Below, piece after piece: positions 15,782 through 25,229 of a stretch of DNA of 46,709 bases. How positions within the stretch are numbered: the first letter of the stretch is position 1; each line of letters opens with the position of its first letter. The position numbers and the translations under genes were made by a program. The notes under the pieces were generated by a model. That model made no database searches, had not been told where the DNA came from, and saw only the letters and a list, made by a program, of their open reading frames with translations. The stretch comes from Thermoanaerobaculia bacterium (GTDB lineage: Bacteria > Acidobacteriota > Thermoanaerobaculia > UBA5066): NCBI GenBank assembly GCA_022071945.1, contig JAJVIN010000066.1, positions 1 to 46,709 on the forward strand, written 5' to 3'.

Positions 15782-18331
15782 CTATTCCGTCCGGAGTGCC
15801 TCGAGCGGCCGTACGCGGATGGCCCGCAGGCTCGCGGCCAGTCCCGCGATGGAGGTCAGGACGATCGTGACCAGGGGAGCCAGCGTCAGGACCGCGTAGC
15901 TGGGCTTCCAGGCCATCTCGAACCCCTGGGTCACGACGGCCCAGGCGAGCAGGGTCCCGCCCGCCGTTCCGATCACGCCGGCCACGAGGCCGGTCAGGGC
16001 GTACTCCGACGCCAGGACCCCAGAAACGCCCGGCCGCGTCATTCCCAGCACCTTCAGGACCGCCATCTCGCGTGCCTTTCGAACGGAACCGGCGCTGACC
16101 GCTCCCCCGAGAAGAATCAGACCGGCCGCGACGGAGAAGAACCCGAGAAACTGCACGGCAACGCCCAGCTTCTCGAGGATCCCGGCGATCCGCGAGAGGA
16201 CCTCCCGGGTCCGGATCATCGTGACGTTGGGGAACTGGCGCGCGAGCCGGTCCTGCACGATCGGCTCCTTCTCTTCCTCGATCCTGGCCGCCGCCAGACG
16301 CGACTGGGGGGCGGCATCGAGGGTGCCCGGCTCGGCCACCCAGAAGAAGTTGATCCCGAACGTCCGCCAGTCGACGCTCCTGAGGCTCGAGACCGTGAAC
16401 GTCACGGGGACTCCCTGGATGTCGAACTCGAGGACGGCTCCCGCACGGATGCCGAGGGTCTTTTTCGCGAATTTCTCCTCGACGCTGAGCTCCGGTCTTC
16501 CGGGGAGCGACCAGAGCTTCCCCTCGACGACCTTGTTGTCAGGGGGCAGTGCATCGGCATAGGTCAGTCTTTGCTCGCGGGTCAGCGCCCAGAGCCTGTT
16601 CTCCGAGTCCCCTCCCGATGCCTTTTCCCTGGCGATCTCCTCGACCGGCTTGCCGTCGATGGCCGAGAGGCGCGCCATGATCATGGGTACCGAGTCGACC
16701 CGCCCCGCACCTTCTTCTTCCAGGAGGCGCTTCACCCCGGACCACTGGTCGGGCTGGATGTCGATCAGAAAGGCGGTCGGAGCGTCCTTGGGAAGACTCG
16801 AGCGCAACTCGACCGTGAGGTGGCGCTCGACGAGGGCCATGGCGACGACGACTAGGATGCCCAGGCCCAGAGCGACGAGCGATGCCATCGTGCCCGAGCC
16901 GGGCCGGGCCACTCCGGTCAGGCCGTGGCGCAGCCATAGCGGCAGCTTTCCGCGAGGGGCCTTCCCGATCGTCCTGACGAGAAGGGCCGACATCGCGGCC
17001 AGGATGCCCGCCGCGGCGAGGATCCCGAGCGTGAAGAAAAACGCGTGAGAGACGGATCGCGCCTGGACGAGCGAAACGAAGTAGAGGCTCGAAAGAACGG
17101 CCAGGCCGGCGAGCAGCGTGACGGCACGTCCACCCGGCAAGGGTTCGACATCGCGCCTGAGAACGCGAGCCGGCGGGACCCGCAGAGCCTCGAGCAGGGG
17201 AGGCAGGCTGAAGAAAAGGCTCACGACCGTGCCGAGGGCAAGACCCTTGCCCCACGCGGCAGCCGCGAAGGGCGAGATCCAGCCATCGGGCAGGACATCT
17301 CGCAGCACATGGGGGACGAGCAGAAGGATTCCGGACCCCGCCAGCGCCCCGATGAGGCTCGCGAAGAGGCCGAGCAAGACAATCTGGACGAGATAGAGGG
17401 CGAGGACCTCTCGCGGGCGCATCCCGAGGCATTTGAGGATGGCGAGGGAATCGAGCCGCGTCGCGAGCCACGCCCGCACCGTCTGCGCGACGCCCGCGCC
17501 GCCCACGATGAGGGACAGGAGCGCGACGAGAGAGAGAAAGCGGTCCACTCGCGACAGGCCCTGCCGGAGGGCGGGCTGAGCGTCGCTCGAGCTCTCGATC
17601 TTGTAGGCGGTGCTGTCACCCGTGAGGGAGCGGACGACCTGGACGGCTCGTTCCGCCTCCTGTGCGCTCGGCATGCCGGGGAGCTTGATCAGGAGCTTTC
17701 TCAAGACACGGCTCCCGAACTGGACGATGCCCGCCCTGTCGAGTCCCTCCTGCGAGACGAAGATCCTCGGACCGAGACTGAAGGCCCCGGCGATCCTGTC
17801 GGGTTCAGCCTTGACGATTCCCGTGATCGTGTACTCGGCCGAGCCGATGAAGATCCGTCCGCCCACGCTGACGCCAAGCCGCGTGAGAACGTCCGGGCCG
17901 GCGACGGCCGATTGGGGGTCGAGGAGCGTCATGAGAGGACGCGACGGGTCGAGCTTCAGCTCTCCGTGGAACGGGTAGCCCTCCTCGACGGCCTTGAGCT
18001 CGACGAGCTGGCTCTTGCCAGGAGCGTCGCCCTCGCCGCGGACGGAGGCGACCGTTACCATTTCCCGAACCCGGGTCGACCGGGAGCCCGGGACCTTCGT
18101 GATGACGCTCTCGAGGGAAGCTGGGAGGTCCCGGTAGGCGGAAACCACGATGTCGGCCGCGAGGAGCTGGCGCGCCTGGGCGCGGATTCCCCGCTCGACA
18201 CCCAGCGTGAGGCCCGAAACCGCGACGACGGCCGCCACCCCGACGGCCAGGCAGGCCGCGAAAAACATGAGCTTTCCGCGGCTTCCCCGGCTCTCGCGCA
18301 GGGCGGCCCGGAGCAGGAACGCGAGACTCAC
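15782..18331 (-). CDS. ybbP: YbbP-type ABC transporter permease (FtsX/MacB superfamily)
   Basis: 849 residues with the duplicated permease plan: an N-terminal helix (about 20-40), a large periplasmic domain, three to four helices (about 265-405), two central helices, a second periplasmic domain, and three C-terminal helices. This is the E. coli YbbP layout, not the four-helix MacB plan. Such mechanotransmission-type transporters move lipophilic substrates or lipoproteins; the substrate is unknown. The start is a GTG at 18331 that overlaps the ATPase stop as GTGA. A longer frame runs upstream through the ATPase gene but is a shadow. It forms the conserved ybbA-ybbP/tesA arrangement known from E. 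coli. Confidence 0.88.
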   Translation of the reverse strand: MSLAFLLRAALRESRGSRGKLMFFAACLAVGVAAVVAVSGLTLGVERGIRAQARQLLAADIVVSAYRDLPASLESVITKVPGSRSTRVREMVTVASVRGEGDAPGKSQLVELKAVEEGYPFHGELKLDPSRPLMTLLDPQSAVAGPDVLTRLGVSVGGRIFIGSAEYTITGIVKAEPDRIAGAFSLGPRIFVSQEGLDRAGIVQFGSRVLRKLLIKLPGMPSAQEAERAVQVVRSLTGDSTAYKIESSSDAQPALRQGLSRVDRFLSLVALLSLIVGGAGVAQTVRAWLATRLDSLAILKCLGMRPREVLALYLVQIVLLGLFASLIGALAGSGILLLVPHVLRDVLPDGWISPFAAAAWGKGLALGTVVSLFFSLPPLLEALRVPPARVLRRDVEPLPGGRAVTLLAGLAVLSSLYFVSLVQARSVSHAFFFTLGILAAAGILAAMSALLVRTIGKAPRGKLPLWLRHGLTGVARPGSGTMASLVALGLGILVVVAMALVERHLTVELRSSLPKDAPTAFLIDIQPDQWSGVKRLLEEEGAGRVDSVPMIMARLSAIDGKPVEEIAREKASGGDSENRLWALTREQRLTYADALPPDNKVVEGKLWSLPGRPELSVEEKFAKKTLGIRAGAVLEFDIQGVPVTFTVSSLRSVDWRTFGINFFWVAEPGTLDAAPQSRLAAARIEEEKEPIVQDRLARQFPNVTMIRTREVLSRIAGILEKLGVAVQFLGFFSVAAGLILLGGAVSAGSVRKAREMAVLKVLGMTRPGVSGVLASEYALTGLVAGVIGTAGGTLLAWAVVTQGFEMAWKPSYAVLTLAPLVTIVLTSIAGLAASLRAIRVRPLEALRTE

Positions 18332-19098
18332 GCGTTCCCTTCGTCCAGATGGATCCGACCGTCCCGGAGGTGAATCCGGCGTTCGGCCCTCACGGCGAGC
18401 TCCTGATCGTGCGTGACGAGGACGAGGGTCGCCCGGCTTTCCTTCCAGAGGCGTGTGAGGAGGTTGAGCACGGCCTCGCCCGTGGCGCTGTCCAGGTTGC
18501 CGGTCGGTTCGTCCGCGAGGAGGATGGAGGGCTCTGGCGCGAACGCGCGGGCGAGGGCGACCCGCTGCTGCTCGCCGCCCGAAAGCTGGACCGGGTAGTG
18601 GTGGCCCCTCTGCCCGAGTCCGACGGCGGCGAGGAGCCCGTCGGCACGGTCCTCCGCCCCCTCGAGGCCGAGGAGCTCGAGAGGGAAGAGGACGTTCTCC
18701 TTCGCCGTCAGGTTCGGCAGGAGCTGAAACGACTGGAAGACGAAGCCGATCTTCTTTCGCCGCAAGAGGGCGAGGGCGTCCTCTTCCAGGGCCTCGATGG
18801 GTTCGCCGTCGATCAAGATCTGCCCGGAAGAGGGGCGATCGAGTCCCGCCATGAGCCCGAGGAGGGTAGACTTTCCGCTGCCCGAAGGGCCGAGGATCGC
18901 GGCGAACTGGCCGGACCGGATGCCCAGGCTGATGTCGGAGAGAATCGAGAGCTGTGCCCGTCCCGATGGGAGCGAACGGGAGACATTTCGAAGCTCGAGA
19001 GAGAAACTGGGTGCTTGGAGTGGCTGGCCTTTCACGGCAAGAGAACTCCGCGATCCCGAGTGAAATTGGATGGGGTCTTCGTTCTTGGTGAGTGTCAT
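18328..19098 (-). CDS. ybbA: YbbA-type ABC transporter ATPase (LolD/MacB family)
   Basis: ATPase of 256 residues from the ATG at 19098. Walker A is GPSGSGKST, the signature is LSGGEQQR, Walker B is ILLADEP and the H-loop is VTHD. Among ABC families it groups with LolD/YbbA/MacB by [18 protein letters not shown]. It powers the YbbP permease, coupled through the 4-nt GTGA overlap. The start is uncertain: the ATG at 19098 has no RBS and shares bases with the tesA start on the other strand, whereas a GTG at 19035 has GGAG about 10 nt upstream and gives about 235 residues, the usual length. Confidence 0.88.
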   Translation of the reverse strand: MTLTKNEDPIQFHSGSRSSLAVKGQPLQAPSFSLELRNVSRSLPSGRAQLSILSDISLGIRSGQFAAILGPSGSGKSTLLGLMAGLDRPSSGQILIDGEPIEALEEDALALLRRKKIGFVFQSFQLLPNLTAKENVLFPLELLGLEGAEDRADGLLAAVGLGQRGHHYPVQLSGGEQQRVALARAFAPEPSILLADEPTGNLDSATGEAVLNLLTRLWKESRATLVLVTHDQELAVRAERRIHLRDGRIHLDEGNA

Positions 19099-19810
19099 GT
19101 CGAGATTGGCGGTCCGACTGGGAGCCCTGGCCTGGATCCTGGTTTTCCTGGGATGCGGCCGGGAGCCGTCGACGGCCGAGCCGCCGGCGGCGGGGCCGTC
19201 CGGGCCGCCCCCCGCGCGGGAAACGCCCGTGTCGATCGCGGGGGCAGAGGGAAGGGCGTCCGAGCCAGTCGTGGCTTTTCTCGGCGACAGCCTGACCGCC
19301 GGATACGGTCTGCCCGCGGCGCAGGCGTTTCCGCAGGTCATCCAGAAGAGGCTCGAGGAAAAGGGCGTGAAGGTTCGCGTGATCAACGCGGGGGTGTCGG
19401 GAGACACCTCGGCCGGCGGCCTGCGGCGAGTGGACTGGCTGATTTCTCAGAAACCCTTTGTTCTCGTGGTCGCGCTCGGGGCCAACGATGGTCTCAGGGG
19501 GTTGCCCATCGATGAGATGGAAAAGAACCTGAGGCAGATCGTCGTCAAGGGGAAGTCTTCGGGGGCTCGCGTGCTCCTGTGCGGGCTCAAGGTCTCGCCG
19601 AACTACCCTCCGGCACTGGCCGGAGAATTCGAATCGGTTTTTCCGCGCATCGCGAAAGAGGAAGGAGTCGCCTTCCTCCCGTTTCTCTTGAACGGCGTGG
19701 GCGGCCGGCCCGAGCTCAACCAGCCGGACGGAATCCACCCCAACGAGGCCGGACAGGAGATCGTCGCGAGAAATGTTCTGGAAGAGCTCGAGAAGCTCCT
19801 CCAAGGTTGA
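19097..19810 (+). CDS. tesA: TesA-like GDSL lysophospholipase/arylesterase, predicted lipoprotein
   Basis: 237 residues of the SGNH-hydrolase fold. Block I GDSLTAGYG carries the nucleophile Ser, block II Gly is in VSGDTSAGG, block III Asn in GANDG, and DGIHPNEAG carries the catalytic Asp and His. TesA hydrolyses acyl-CoA and lysophospholipid esters in the periplasm. The N-terminus is a lipoprotein signal with lipobox VFLGC followed by a Pro-rich linker, so this version is probably membrane-anchored, whereas E. coli TesA is soluble. The ATG at 19097 has GGTGAG 5 nt upstream and shares bases with the ybbA ATG; an earlier start at 19070 is possible. Confidence 0.9.
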   Translation: MSRLAVRLGALAWILVFLGCGREPSTAEPPAAGPSGPPPARETPVSIAGAEGRASEPVVAFLGDSLTAGYGLPAAQAFPQVIQKRLEEKGVKVRVINAGVSGDTSAGGLRRVDWLISQKPFVLVVALGANDGLRGLPIDEMEKNLRQIVVKGKSSGARVLLCGLKVSPNYPPALAGEFESVFPRIAKEEGVAFLPFLLNGVGGRPELNQPDGIHPNEAGQEIVARNVLEELEKLLQG

Positions 19811-19830
19811 TGAAAAAGGAGGATTGGGGA

Positions 19831-20163
19831 ATGAGCGTTTTCTATCTGGTCCGGGCGGAAGTGAAGCCCGACATCGAGACGGAGTGGGCGGCACATATGG
19901 CCAAGGAGATCGTCCCCGAGGTGCTGAAGTCGGAGGGCTTCATTCGCGGGGTCTTCAGCCGCGTCGATTCGGGTCCGGTCGAGTGGGCCCAGTACGCGAT
20001 CCTCTACGAGGTCGAGAAACGGGAGGACCTCGATTCCTACCTGACGGGACCGACGATGAGGCGGCTCAGGGCTATCCATGACTCTCGCTGGGGCGCCAAT
20101 GCCCGCCTGAGCCGCATCGTCATCAATCCGCTTCAGGAGATCCTGGCTCCCGCCAGGGTCTAG
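19831..20163 (+). CDS. DUF4286 family protein
   Basis: 110 residues, soluble, with the pattern of DUF4286 (PF14114): MSVFYLVRAEV, ETEWAAHMAKEIVPEVL, GFIRGVFSRV and YLTGPTMRRLRAIH. It is a small ferredoxin-like alpha/beta fold related to dimeric barrel proteins; the function is unknown. AAGGAGG lies 8 nt before the ATG, a strong RBS that decides this start over longer in-frame alternatives. It follows tesA by 20 nt and is probably in the same transcript. Confidence 0.8.
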   Translation: MSVFYLVRAEVKPDIETEWAAHMAKEIVPEVLKSEGFIRGVFSRVDSGPVEWAQYAILYEVEKREDLDSYLTGPTMRRLRAIHDSRWGANARLSRIVINPLQEILAPARV

Positions 20164-20165
20164 GT

Positions 20166-20490
<325 letters not shown>

Positions 20491-20529
20491 GCCCGGAGGT
20501 CACGAAAGGAGCGATCGAGGACCGTGAAG

Positions 20530-21330
20530 ATGCCCCTGTACGTACCAAGAATCCCTCTTCTCTTGGCGATCACGCTGTCGACACTGGCGGCGGACACCGC
20601 GTCCGGCCAGACTTGTAAACCTCCCGTCGCCATAAGCGACGTCCGGTATCTCGGGAAGGTAGATGGCAATGACCGCGTGAAGGTCTCCTGGAGTCTCGGG
20701 ACGGGGTGTCTCGGGTCTCCGGGGTCGGTCTTCCAGGTCGCTGTCAAGGTGACCCGGCGACTCGGGCGCATGGATGAAGGCTCGATCGGCCAAGCGGTTT
20801 CCGGCTCACCGATGGAAACGACGGTCACCATCCCTCGAGGACCGCTCGAAACCGATCCCAGGGAGTACACGGTGTCGATCACGGGGTCCGGTGCCGCGAA
20901 CACGTCAGCGTCCGCGGTGGCGGAGGCCCTCATCTCGGAGGCGACGTCTGGCGGTGGCAAGACCTTTTCCGAGCCCGCTCTTCCGTCGAATCCGTGCGCC
21001 CTCTCGGCCGGGATCGTGAAGCTGGCCTACAAGGGCCGCGCTGCTGGCAAGGACAAGGTCGAGGTGACCTGGCGAGCGAAGAGCGCCTGCGTCAAGCCGA
21101 TCGAGGGGCGCGTCACGGTACACGTGATTTCCTCGGCGGGCCAATCGAGCCACACGGCCACGTTCCCGCACCCGGCATCCACGGCAGCGAGCGGCTTCGA
21201 CGTGACCGCGTCGGGTGTGGTCGAGGTCCCCGTCACGAGCACGGATTCCATCCTCCGGCTCGTGGCCTCGCTCTCCGAGACCGGTCGCTCGAGTCAAGCC
21301 GTCAGCGGCGGCAAGAGCGGCAGCTTCTAG
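20530..21330 (+). CDS. Secreted protein of two tandem cysteine-paired repeats, unknown function
   Basis: About 266 residues with a signal peptide ending near TASGQ. The mature part is two beta-rich repeats of about 110 residues. The first starts CKPPVAISDVRYLGKVDGND and has TGC 31 residues after its first Cys; the second starts CALSAGIVKLAYKGRAAGKD and has SAC, also exactly 31 residues on. Each probably holds one disulfide. The fold looks Ig- or FnIII-like, but I recognise no family. I take the ATG at 20530 because GAGG lies 9 nt upstream; a GTG at 20524 is an alternative, with AAGGAG 12 nt before it. The gene abuts the RND remnant, which hints at a past insertion or deletion here. Confidence 0.65.
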   Translation: MPLYVPRIPLLLAITLSTLAADTASGQTCKPPVAISDVRYLGKVDGNDRVKVSWSLGTGCLGSPGSVFQVAVKVTRRLGRMDEGSIGQAVSGSPMETTVTIPRGPLETDPREYTVSITGSGAANTSASAVAEALISEATSGGGKTFSEPALPSNPCALSAGIVKLAYKGRAAGKDKVEVTWRAKSACVKPIEGRVTVHVISSAGQSSHTATFPHPASTAASGFDVTASGVVEVPVTSTDSILRLVASLSETGRSSQAVSGGKSGSF

Positions 21331-21436
21331 ATCCGGCCGGCAACCCCTCGAGTGTCACGGCTCTCCGCAAGGCCGAAGGAGCACGGACAGAGGGCCAGAA
21401 CCGCGCGGGATTCGCGAGTCTGCGAGACTCGTCCCG

Positions 21437-22618
21437 ATGGAAGTCCCACCAGAAGCCTCGGTGCGCCCGCGGGAGGGGGATCTCAGGGAGCTGGCTCTCC
21501 TCTTCTTGAAGCTCGGGACGACGGCCTTTGGCGGGCCAGCCGCTCACATCGCTCTCATGCAGGACGAGGTCGTGAGACGGAGAGCCTGGCTCACGGATGC
21601 GGAGTATCTGGACCTGATCAGCGCCGCCAACCTGATCCCGGGACCGAACTCCACCGAGGTGGCGATTCACATCGGATGGAAGAGAGCCCGCTGGAAGGGC
21701 CTTTTCGTCGCGGGGTCCGCCTTCATCCTGCCGGCCGTCCTGATCACAATGGGTCTTGCGTCTGTCTACGTGCGGTTCGGAACCCTCCCTCAGGCGGGCT
21801 GGCTGCTCTACGGTGTCAAACCCGTCATCCTCGCGGTGGTCGTCCATGCGCTCCTTGGCCTCGTCCCGAAGGCGGCGCCGAGCTGGGGCCTGCGGGGACT
21901 CGGTGTCGCGGCGATCGCGGCGAACGCCCTCGGCACACACGAACTCCTCGTTCTCTTCGGAGCCGGGTTCCTTCTCGCCCTCTTTCGAGGCGTCTCGAAT
22001 GGGGGCAGGGCCGGCGTCTTCGGACCTCTGGCCCTGCTCTTTCCGATCGCCGGGACTGCCTCGGGCGCGAGCGCGGCCTCTGCCTCCGGGATTTTCTGGG
22101 TCTTCTGCAAGACGGGAGCGGTTCTTTACGGGAGCGGCTACGTCCTGTTCGCGTTCTTGAAGGCGGACCTCGTCACGCGGCTGGGCTGGATGACGGAAGC
22201 CCAGCTCATCGATGCGATCGCTGCCGGACACATGACGCCGGGCCCTCTCTCCTCGAGCGCCACTTTCATCGGATACCTGCTCGCGGGTCCGTGGGGAGCC
22301 GCCGCCGCGACGGCCGGAATCTTCCTCCCCGCGTTCTTCTTCGTCGCGATCTCGGGCCCCCTGGTCCCCCGGCTCCGCGCCTCGCCCCTGGCTGGCGCGT
22401 TTCTGGATGGCGTGAACGTCGCCTCGATGGCTCTGATGGCCGTCGTGACGGCTCAGCTTGCACGAGCCGCCATCCTCGATCTTCCGACCGCCGTTCTCGG
22501 AGTCGCAAGCGCTGCGATTCTCCTTCGGTTCCGCCCGAACGCCACGTGGCTCATCCTGGGCGGCGCCGTTGCCGGGGCAATCGTCCATGGGGCGCGCCTC
22601 GTGGGCTGGGGAGCCTGA
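21437..22618 (+). CDS. chrA: Chromate transporter, long-chain ChrA type
   Basis: 393 residues with two homologous halves, each of six or so membrane helices. The first half has FGGPAAHIALM and LIPGPNSTEVAIHIG, the second has YGSGYVLFAFL and MTPGPLSSSATFIGYLLAG; the paired PGP motifs define the CHR family. Fused halves make it a long-chain ChrA that exports chromate, probably driven by the proton gradient. Some members may move other oxyanions. No ChrB regulator is adjacent. The RBS is weak before the ATG at 21437, and the frame is open upstream, so the start is not firm. It converges on the cytochrome bd-like pair with a 22-nt gap. Confidence 0.88.
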   Translation: MEVPPEASVRPREGDLRELALLFLKLGTTAFGGPAAHIALMQDEVVRRRAWLTDAEYLDLISAANLIPGPNSTEVAIHIGWKRARWKGLFVAGSAFILPAVLITMGLASVYVRFGTLPQAGWLLYGVKPVILAVVVHALLGLVPKAAPSWGLRGLGVAAIAANALGTHELLVLFGAGFLLALFRGVSNGGRAGVFGPLALLFPIAGTASGASAASASGIFWVFCKTGAVLYGSGYVLFAFLKADLVTRLGWMTEAQLIDAIAAGHMTPGPLSSSATFIGYLLAGPWGAAAATAGIFLPAFFFVAISGPLVPRLRASPLAGAFLDGVNVASMALMAVVTAQLARAAILDLPTAVLGVASAAILLRFRPNATWLILGGAVAGAIVHGARLVGWGA

Positions 22619-22640
22619 GGGAGAGGGGAGACTCCACGGG

Positions 22641-23741
22641 CTACGCGACGGGCTCGCCCTCTGGCGGACGGTCTTTGACGGACCGGACCACGGCGCAGAT
22701 CGTGAGGCCGAGACAGAGGGCGAAGGTGAGGGCGAAGAGGAGGAACCCTCCCCATTCGGCACGGCTCTGGACGGGGTCGGCCGCCTTGGCGGCCTCGTGG
22801 TAGAGATTGCGAAGCTGGTGGCGCATCCCCACCATGACGATCATCGTGGCGCCGAAGAACTCGAGCGCGTTTCGAACGCGCTTCGGGTTGGCCATCGGGT
22901 CTTGCGCGGCCACCAGAAAGGCGAGCAGGCCAAAGCTCAGGATGATGCTGAGGAGGAGCGGGAGCACCTCGAGAACTCCTTGCCGCATCCACAGCCGCAG
23001 GACTTGCCGGGGCATGGCCCCGAGGAGCCAGAGACCGTCCGCGATCTGGAAGAGGGTCGCGACGAGCGCGACTCGCATCCCGAACGCCGCCCGGGCCTTC
23101 AACGCCAGGGGATCGAGCCCCTTCTCGGGCCTGCGGACGGAAATCCAGGCCAGGAGAATGCCCGCGAAGATCAAGGCGGCCAGGACGAAGTGGAGGAAGC
23201 GGGCGCGGAACTCCCCGTACCGGAAGGCCGCCATCGGGTCCGTCGCGACCGAGGTCCAGAGCTCCGGACGCAGGTGCAACAAGTTCACCGCCACCTGGAT
23301 CGCCGTGACGCCCAGAAAGAGGAGCGCGGACCCCCAGACGGCAAGCGCGGCTCCCTTGCCCGCCGCGAACCGGAACTTGGCGATGTAGTTCAGGTAGTAG
23401 GCAGCGGCCATCATGAGGAGCATCCCCAGCCAGATCCACGGTAGGAGCGCGCTCGCGGTGTAGAAGAACCTGCCATAGAGGAGCTGAACGAAGAGCAGGG
23501 GCGCCACGCCGAACGTGATCGCGAGCGAGATCGCCCACGAATTCAACTCGACAAAGAGCTCGGCGACTTTCCAGCCGCGACCGGAAACGAGTGTGCTCAG
23601 TCCACCCAGGAGCGAGCCGCCAACGACGGAATTCACGAAGACGAGGTGGAGAAAGAAAGTCAGGAGCCACAGAGCGTGAACGACGGCCGGAGCGCCAGGA
23701 ACGGGGAAGACGCTTTCGGCCGGGACGGTTTCAACGGGCAT
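22641..23741 (-). CDS. CydA'-like membrane partner subunit of a bd-type reductase
   Basis: 366 residues, about nine predicted membrane helices and no Cys-x2-Cys-His motif. The segments LTFFLHLVFVNSVVGG and LAITFGVAPLLFVQLLYGRFFYTAS resemble the first helices of cytochrome bd subunit I, as expected of a CydA paralogue (CydA') that replaces CydB in some bd-superfamily enzymes. It overlaps the end of the heme-c-bearing CydA-like gene by 11 nt, with AGAGG 6 nt before the ATG; a GTG at 23744 is an alternative start. The pair probably forms one inner-membrane complex. Assignment rests on recalled family patterns, not a search. Confidence 0.65.
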   Translation of the reverse strand: MPVETVPAESVFPVPGAPAVVHALWLLTFFLHLVFVNSVVGGSLLGGLSTLVSGRGWKVAELFVELNSWAISLAITFGVAPLLFVQLLYGRFFYTASALLPWIWLGMLLMMAAAYYLNYIAKFRFAAGKGAALAVWGSALLFLGVTAIQVAVNLLHLRPELWTSVATDPMAAFRYGEFRARFLHFVLAALIFAGILLAWISVRRPEKGLDPLALKARAAFGMRVALVATLFQIADGLWLLGAMPRQVLRLWMRQGVLEVLPLLLSIILSFGLLAFLVAAQDPMANPKRVRNALEFFGATMIVMVGMRHQLRNLYHEAAKAADPVQSRAEWGGFLLFALTFALCLGLTICAVVRSVKDRPPEGEPVA

Positions 23742-25089
23742 CACGCACCTCTTGCAGCGACACGAGGTACTGGGCCAGGGCGTCCTGCTCGGAATCGGTT
23801 CCGACGAAGGGCGGCATCAGCGGATAGTCGAGGGGAGCCTCTTCACCCTTCAGAAGCTTCTTTCGGCCCTCGCCGTCCCCCTTCATCAGTGTGAGGATCA
23901 TGTTCAGGGTCTCGGTGTCGGCCCCTTTCGTCAGCTTCCGAATGCCGAGGTAGCCGTCTATCGTGTGACAGGCCGCGCACTGGGAGCGAAAAACGGCCCG
24001 GCCCGTGGCCGCCGCTTCTGTCGCCGAGGGGCTGGCCCTGCCGGTCTCCAGCCGGGCGAACCGGGACTTCTCGAGAATCCCTCGCTGGTTGATCGAGTCG
24101 ATCTCCCGGGCATGGAGTCCATTCGAGAAGACGTGGGGACGGACGACATAGGGTTTGCGAGAACCCTCGCGGACTCTCTCGTAGCCTCCCAGGACGGCGA
24201 ACCCGGCCAGAAGGGAAACGACGGCCGCCGGCCAGGCTTGGAACCTCGGGGCAAGGAGGGCCAAAAGAGCGAGCGCGAGGCAGAGAAGACCGGCCATCAT
24301 CATCTGGTTTCGTGTTGCGGAAAGCCCGGGCAGGAGGGGCTTTGGACCGAGGAAAACGAGACGCATCGCGGGCTCGAGCGCGTTCTCCCACCAGAAGTAG
24401 CCCGCCGCGGCCAGAGCGGCGCCCATCGACTCGAAAGCCGCCAGAAACCTGACGAGCCTCGCCCTTCCCGCTGGGTCCTTTTCGGCGAGGACCGCGAGCA
24501 TCAGATAGGCCCCCGCCAGGAGCAGGCAGACGCCGCTTCTCAGGACGAGCCCAGGCAGGTAGGTGGGGTTGAAGAAGGCGTCCGCCACATCACCCGTCCG
24601 GGGCCAGGCGCCCGGCGTCGACATGAAGGAGAGGATCCCCTGGATGATGACGAGGGACATGTAGGCCGAGAAGGCATACAGCCCGATCAAGAGGAGGTGG
24701 GTTCTCGGGGAGACCTTCTCCCACGTCGAGTAATAGAGGAGGGCGGTCACGATCTCCAGCAGGAAGAACGCCCACTCGATGGCCCACACCCAGACGAAGA
24801 GCCGGATCAGATCGGCCGTTCCGGCGGGCTGGACGACACCGATCGTGAACCAGATGCCTACGCCCGAGATGGCCCCGAAGACGGTCGAGACGAGGATCAG
24901 GATTCTCGAGCCTCTCCTGGCTGCGTTTCTGAACACGGGGTCCCGGCCGTTCTTGATGGAGAGGGACTCGAGGGCGAAAAGGACGATGCCGCCGCCGACC
25001 GCGAAGTGAGAGACGACGACGTGCAGGATCGAGATGACGGCGATCAGGATTCCGCCTCCGATCGCCGGGGTGAAGAGCGGATAGTCCAT
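23731..25089 (-). CDS. CydA-like cytochrome bd-superfamily subunit fused to a C-terminal cytochrome c
   Basis: 452 residues. The N-terminal 305 form eight or nine helices with CydA-like features: His23 and His28 in helix 1, E105 and E112 in AIEWAFFLLEIVT, and KVSPRTHLL followed by QGILSFMSTPG. A cytochrome c domain follows (about 355-452) with CAACH (371-375) and a probable Met ligand in LMPPFVGTD. The long quinol-binding loop of true CydA appears absent. This matches the heme-c-carrying branch of the bd oxygen-reductase superfamily, in which cytochrome c or another carrier rather than quinol may be the donor. It is translated just before its CydA'-like partner. I see no RBS before the ATG at 25089, so the start is uncertain. 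Confidence 0.72.
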   Translation of the reverse strand: MDYPLFTPAIGGGILIAVISILHVVVSHFAVGGGIVLFALESLSIKNGRDPVFRNAARRGSRILILVSTVFGAISGVGIWFTIGVVQPAGTADLIRLFVWVWAIEWAFFLLEIVTALLYYSTWEKVSPRTHLLLIGLYAFSAYMSLVIIQGILSFMSTPGAWPRTGDVADAFFNPTYLPGLVLRSGVCLLLAGAYLMLAVLAEKDPAGRARLVRFLAAFESMGAALAAAGYFWWENALEPAMRLVFLGPKPLLPGLSATRNQMMMAGLLCLALALLALLAPRFQAWPAAVVSLLAGFAVLGGYERVREGSRKPYVVRPHVFSNGLHAREIDSINQRGILEKSRFARLETGRASPSATEAAATGRAVFRSQCAACHTIDGYLGIRKLTKGADTETLNMILTLMKGDGEGRKKLLKGEEAPLDYPLMPPFVGTDSEQDALAQYLVSLQEVRDAR

Positions 25090-25229
25090 CGGGCGCCATT
25101 TTCGGCCGGGGAAGCCGCCCTGGCTACGCCTATCCCTGACACTCGATCGGAAGTAAAGTGGCGAGACGCCATCACGATTTCGCGTCATCCACGTTTCAGG
25201 GCCATCCCACGATCGATCAGGAGGAGGTC

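Noticed and set aside
15782-19894. A 1,370-codon open frame on the minus strand covering ybbP, ybbA and tesA
   Set aside because: Only the part from 18331 down reads as a protein (YbbP). The upstream part is the ybbA region in another frame and antisense to tesA; GC-rich DNA keeps such frames open.
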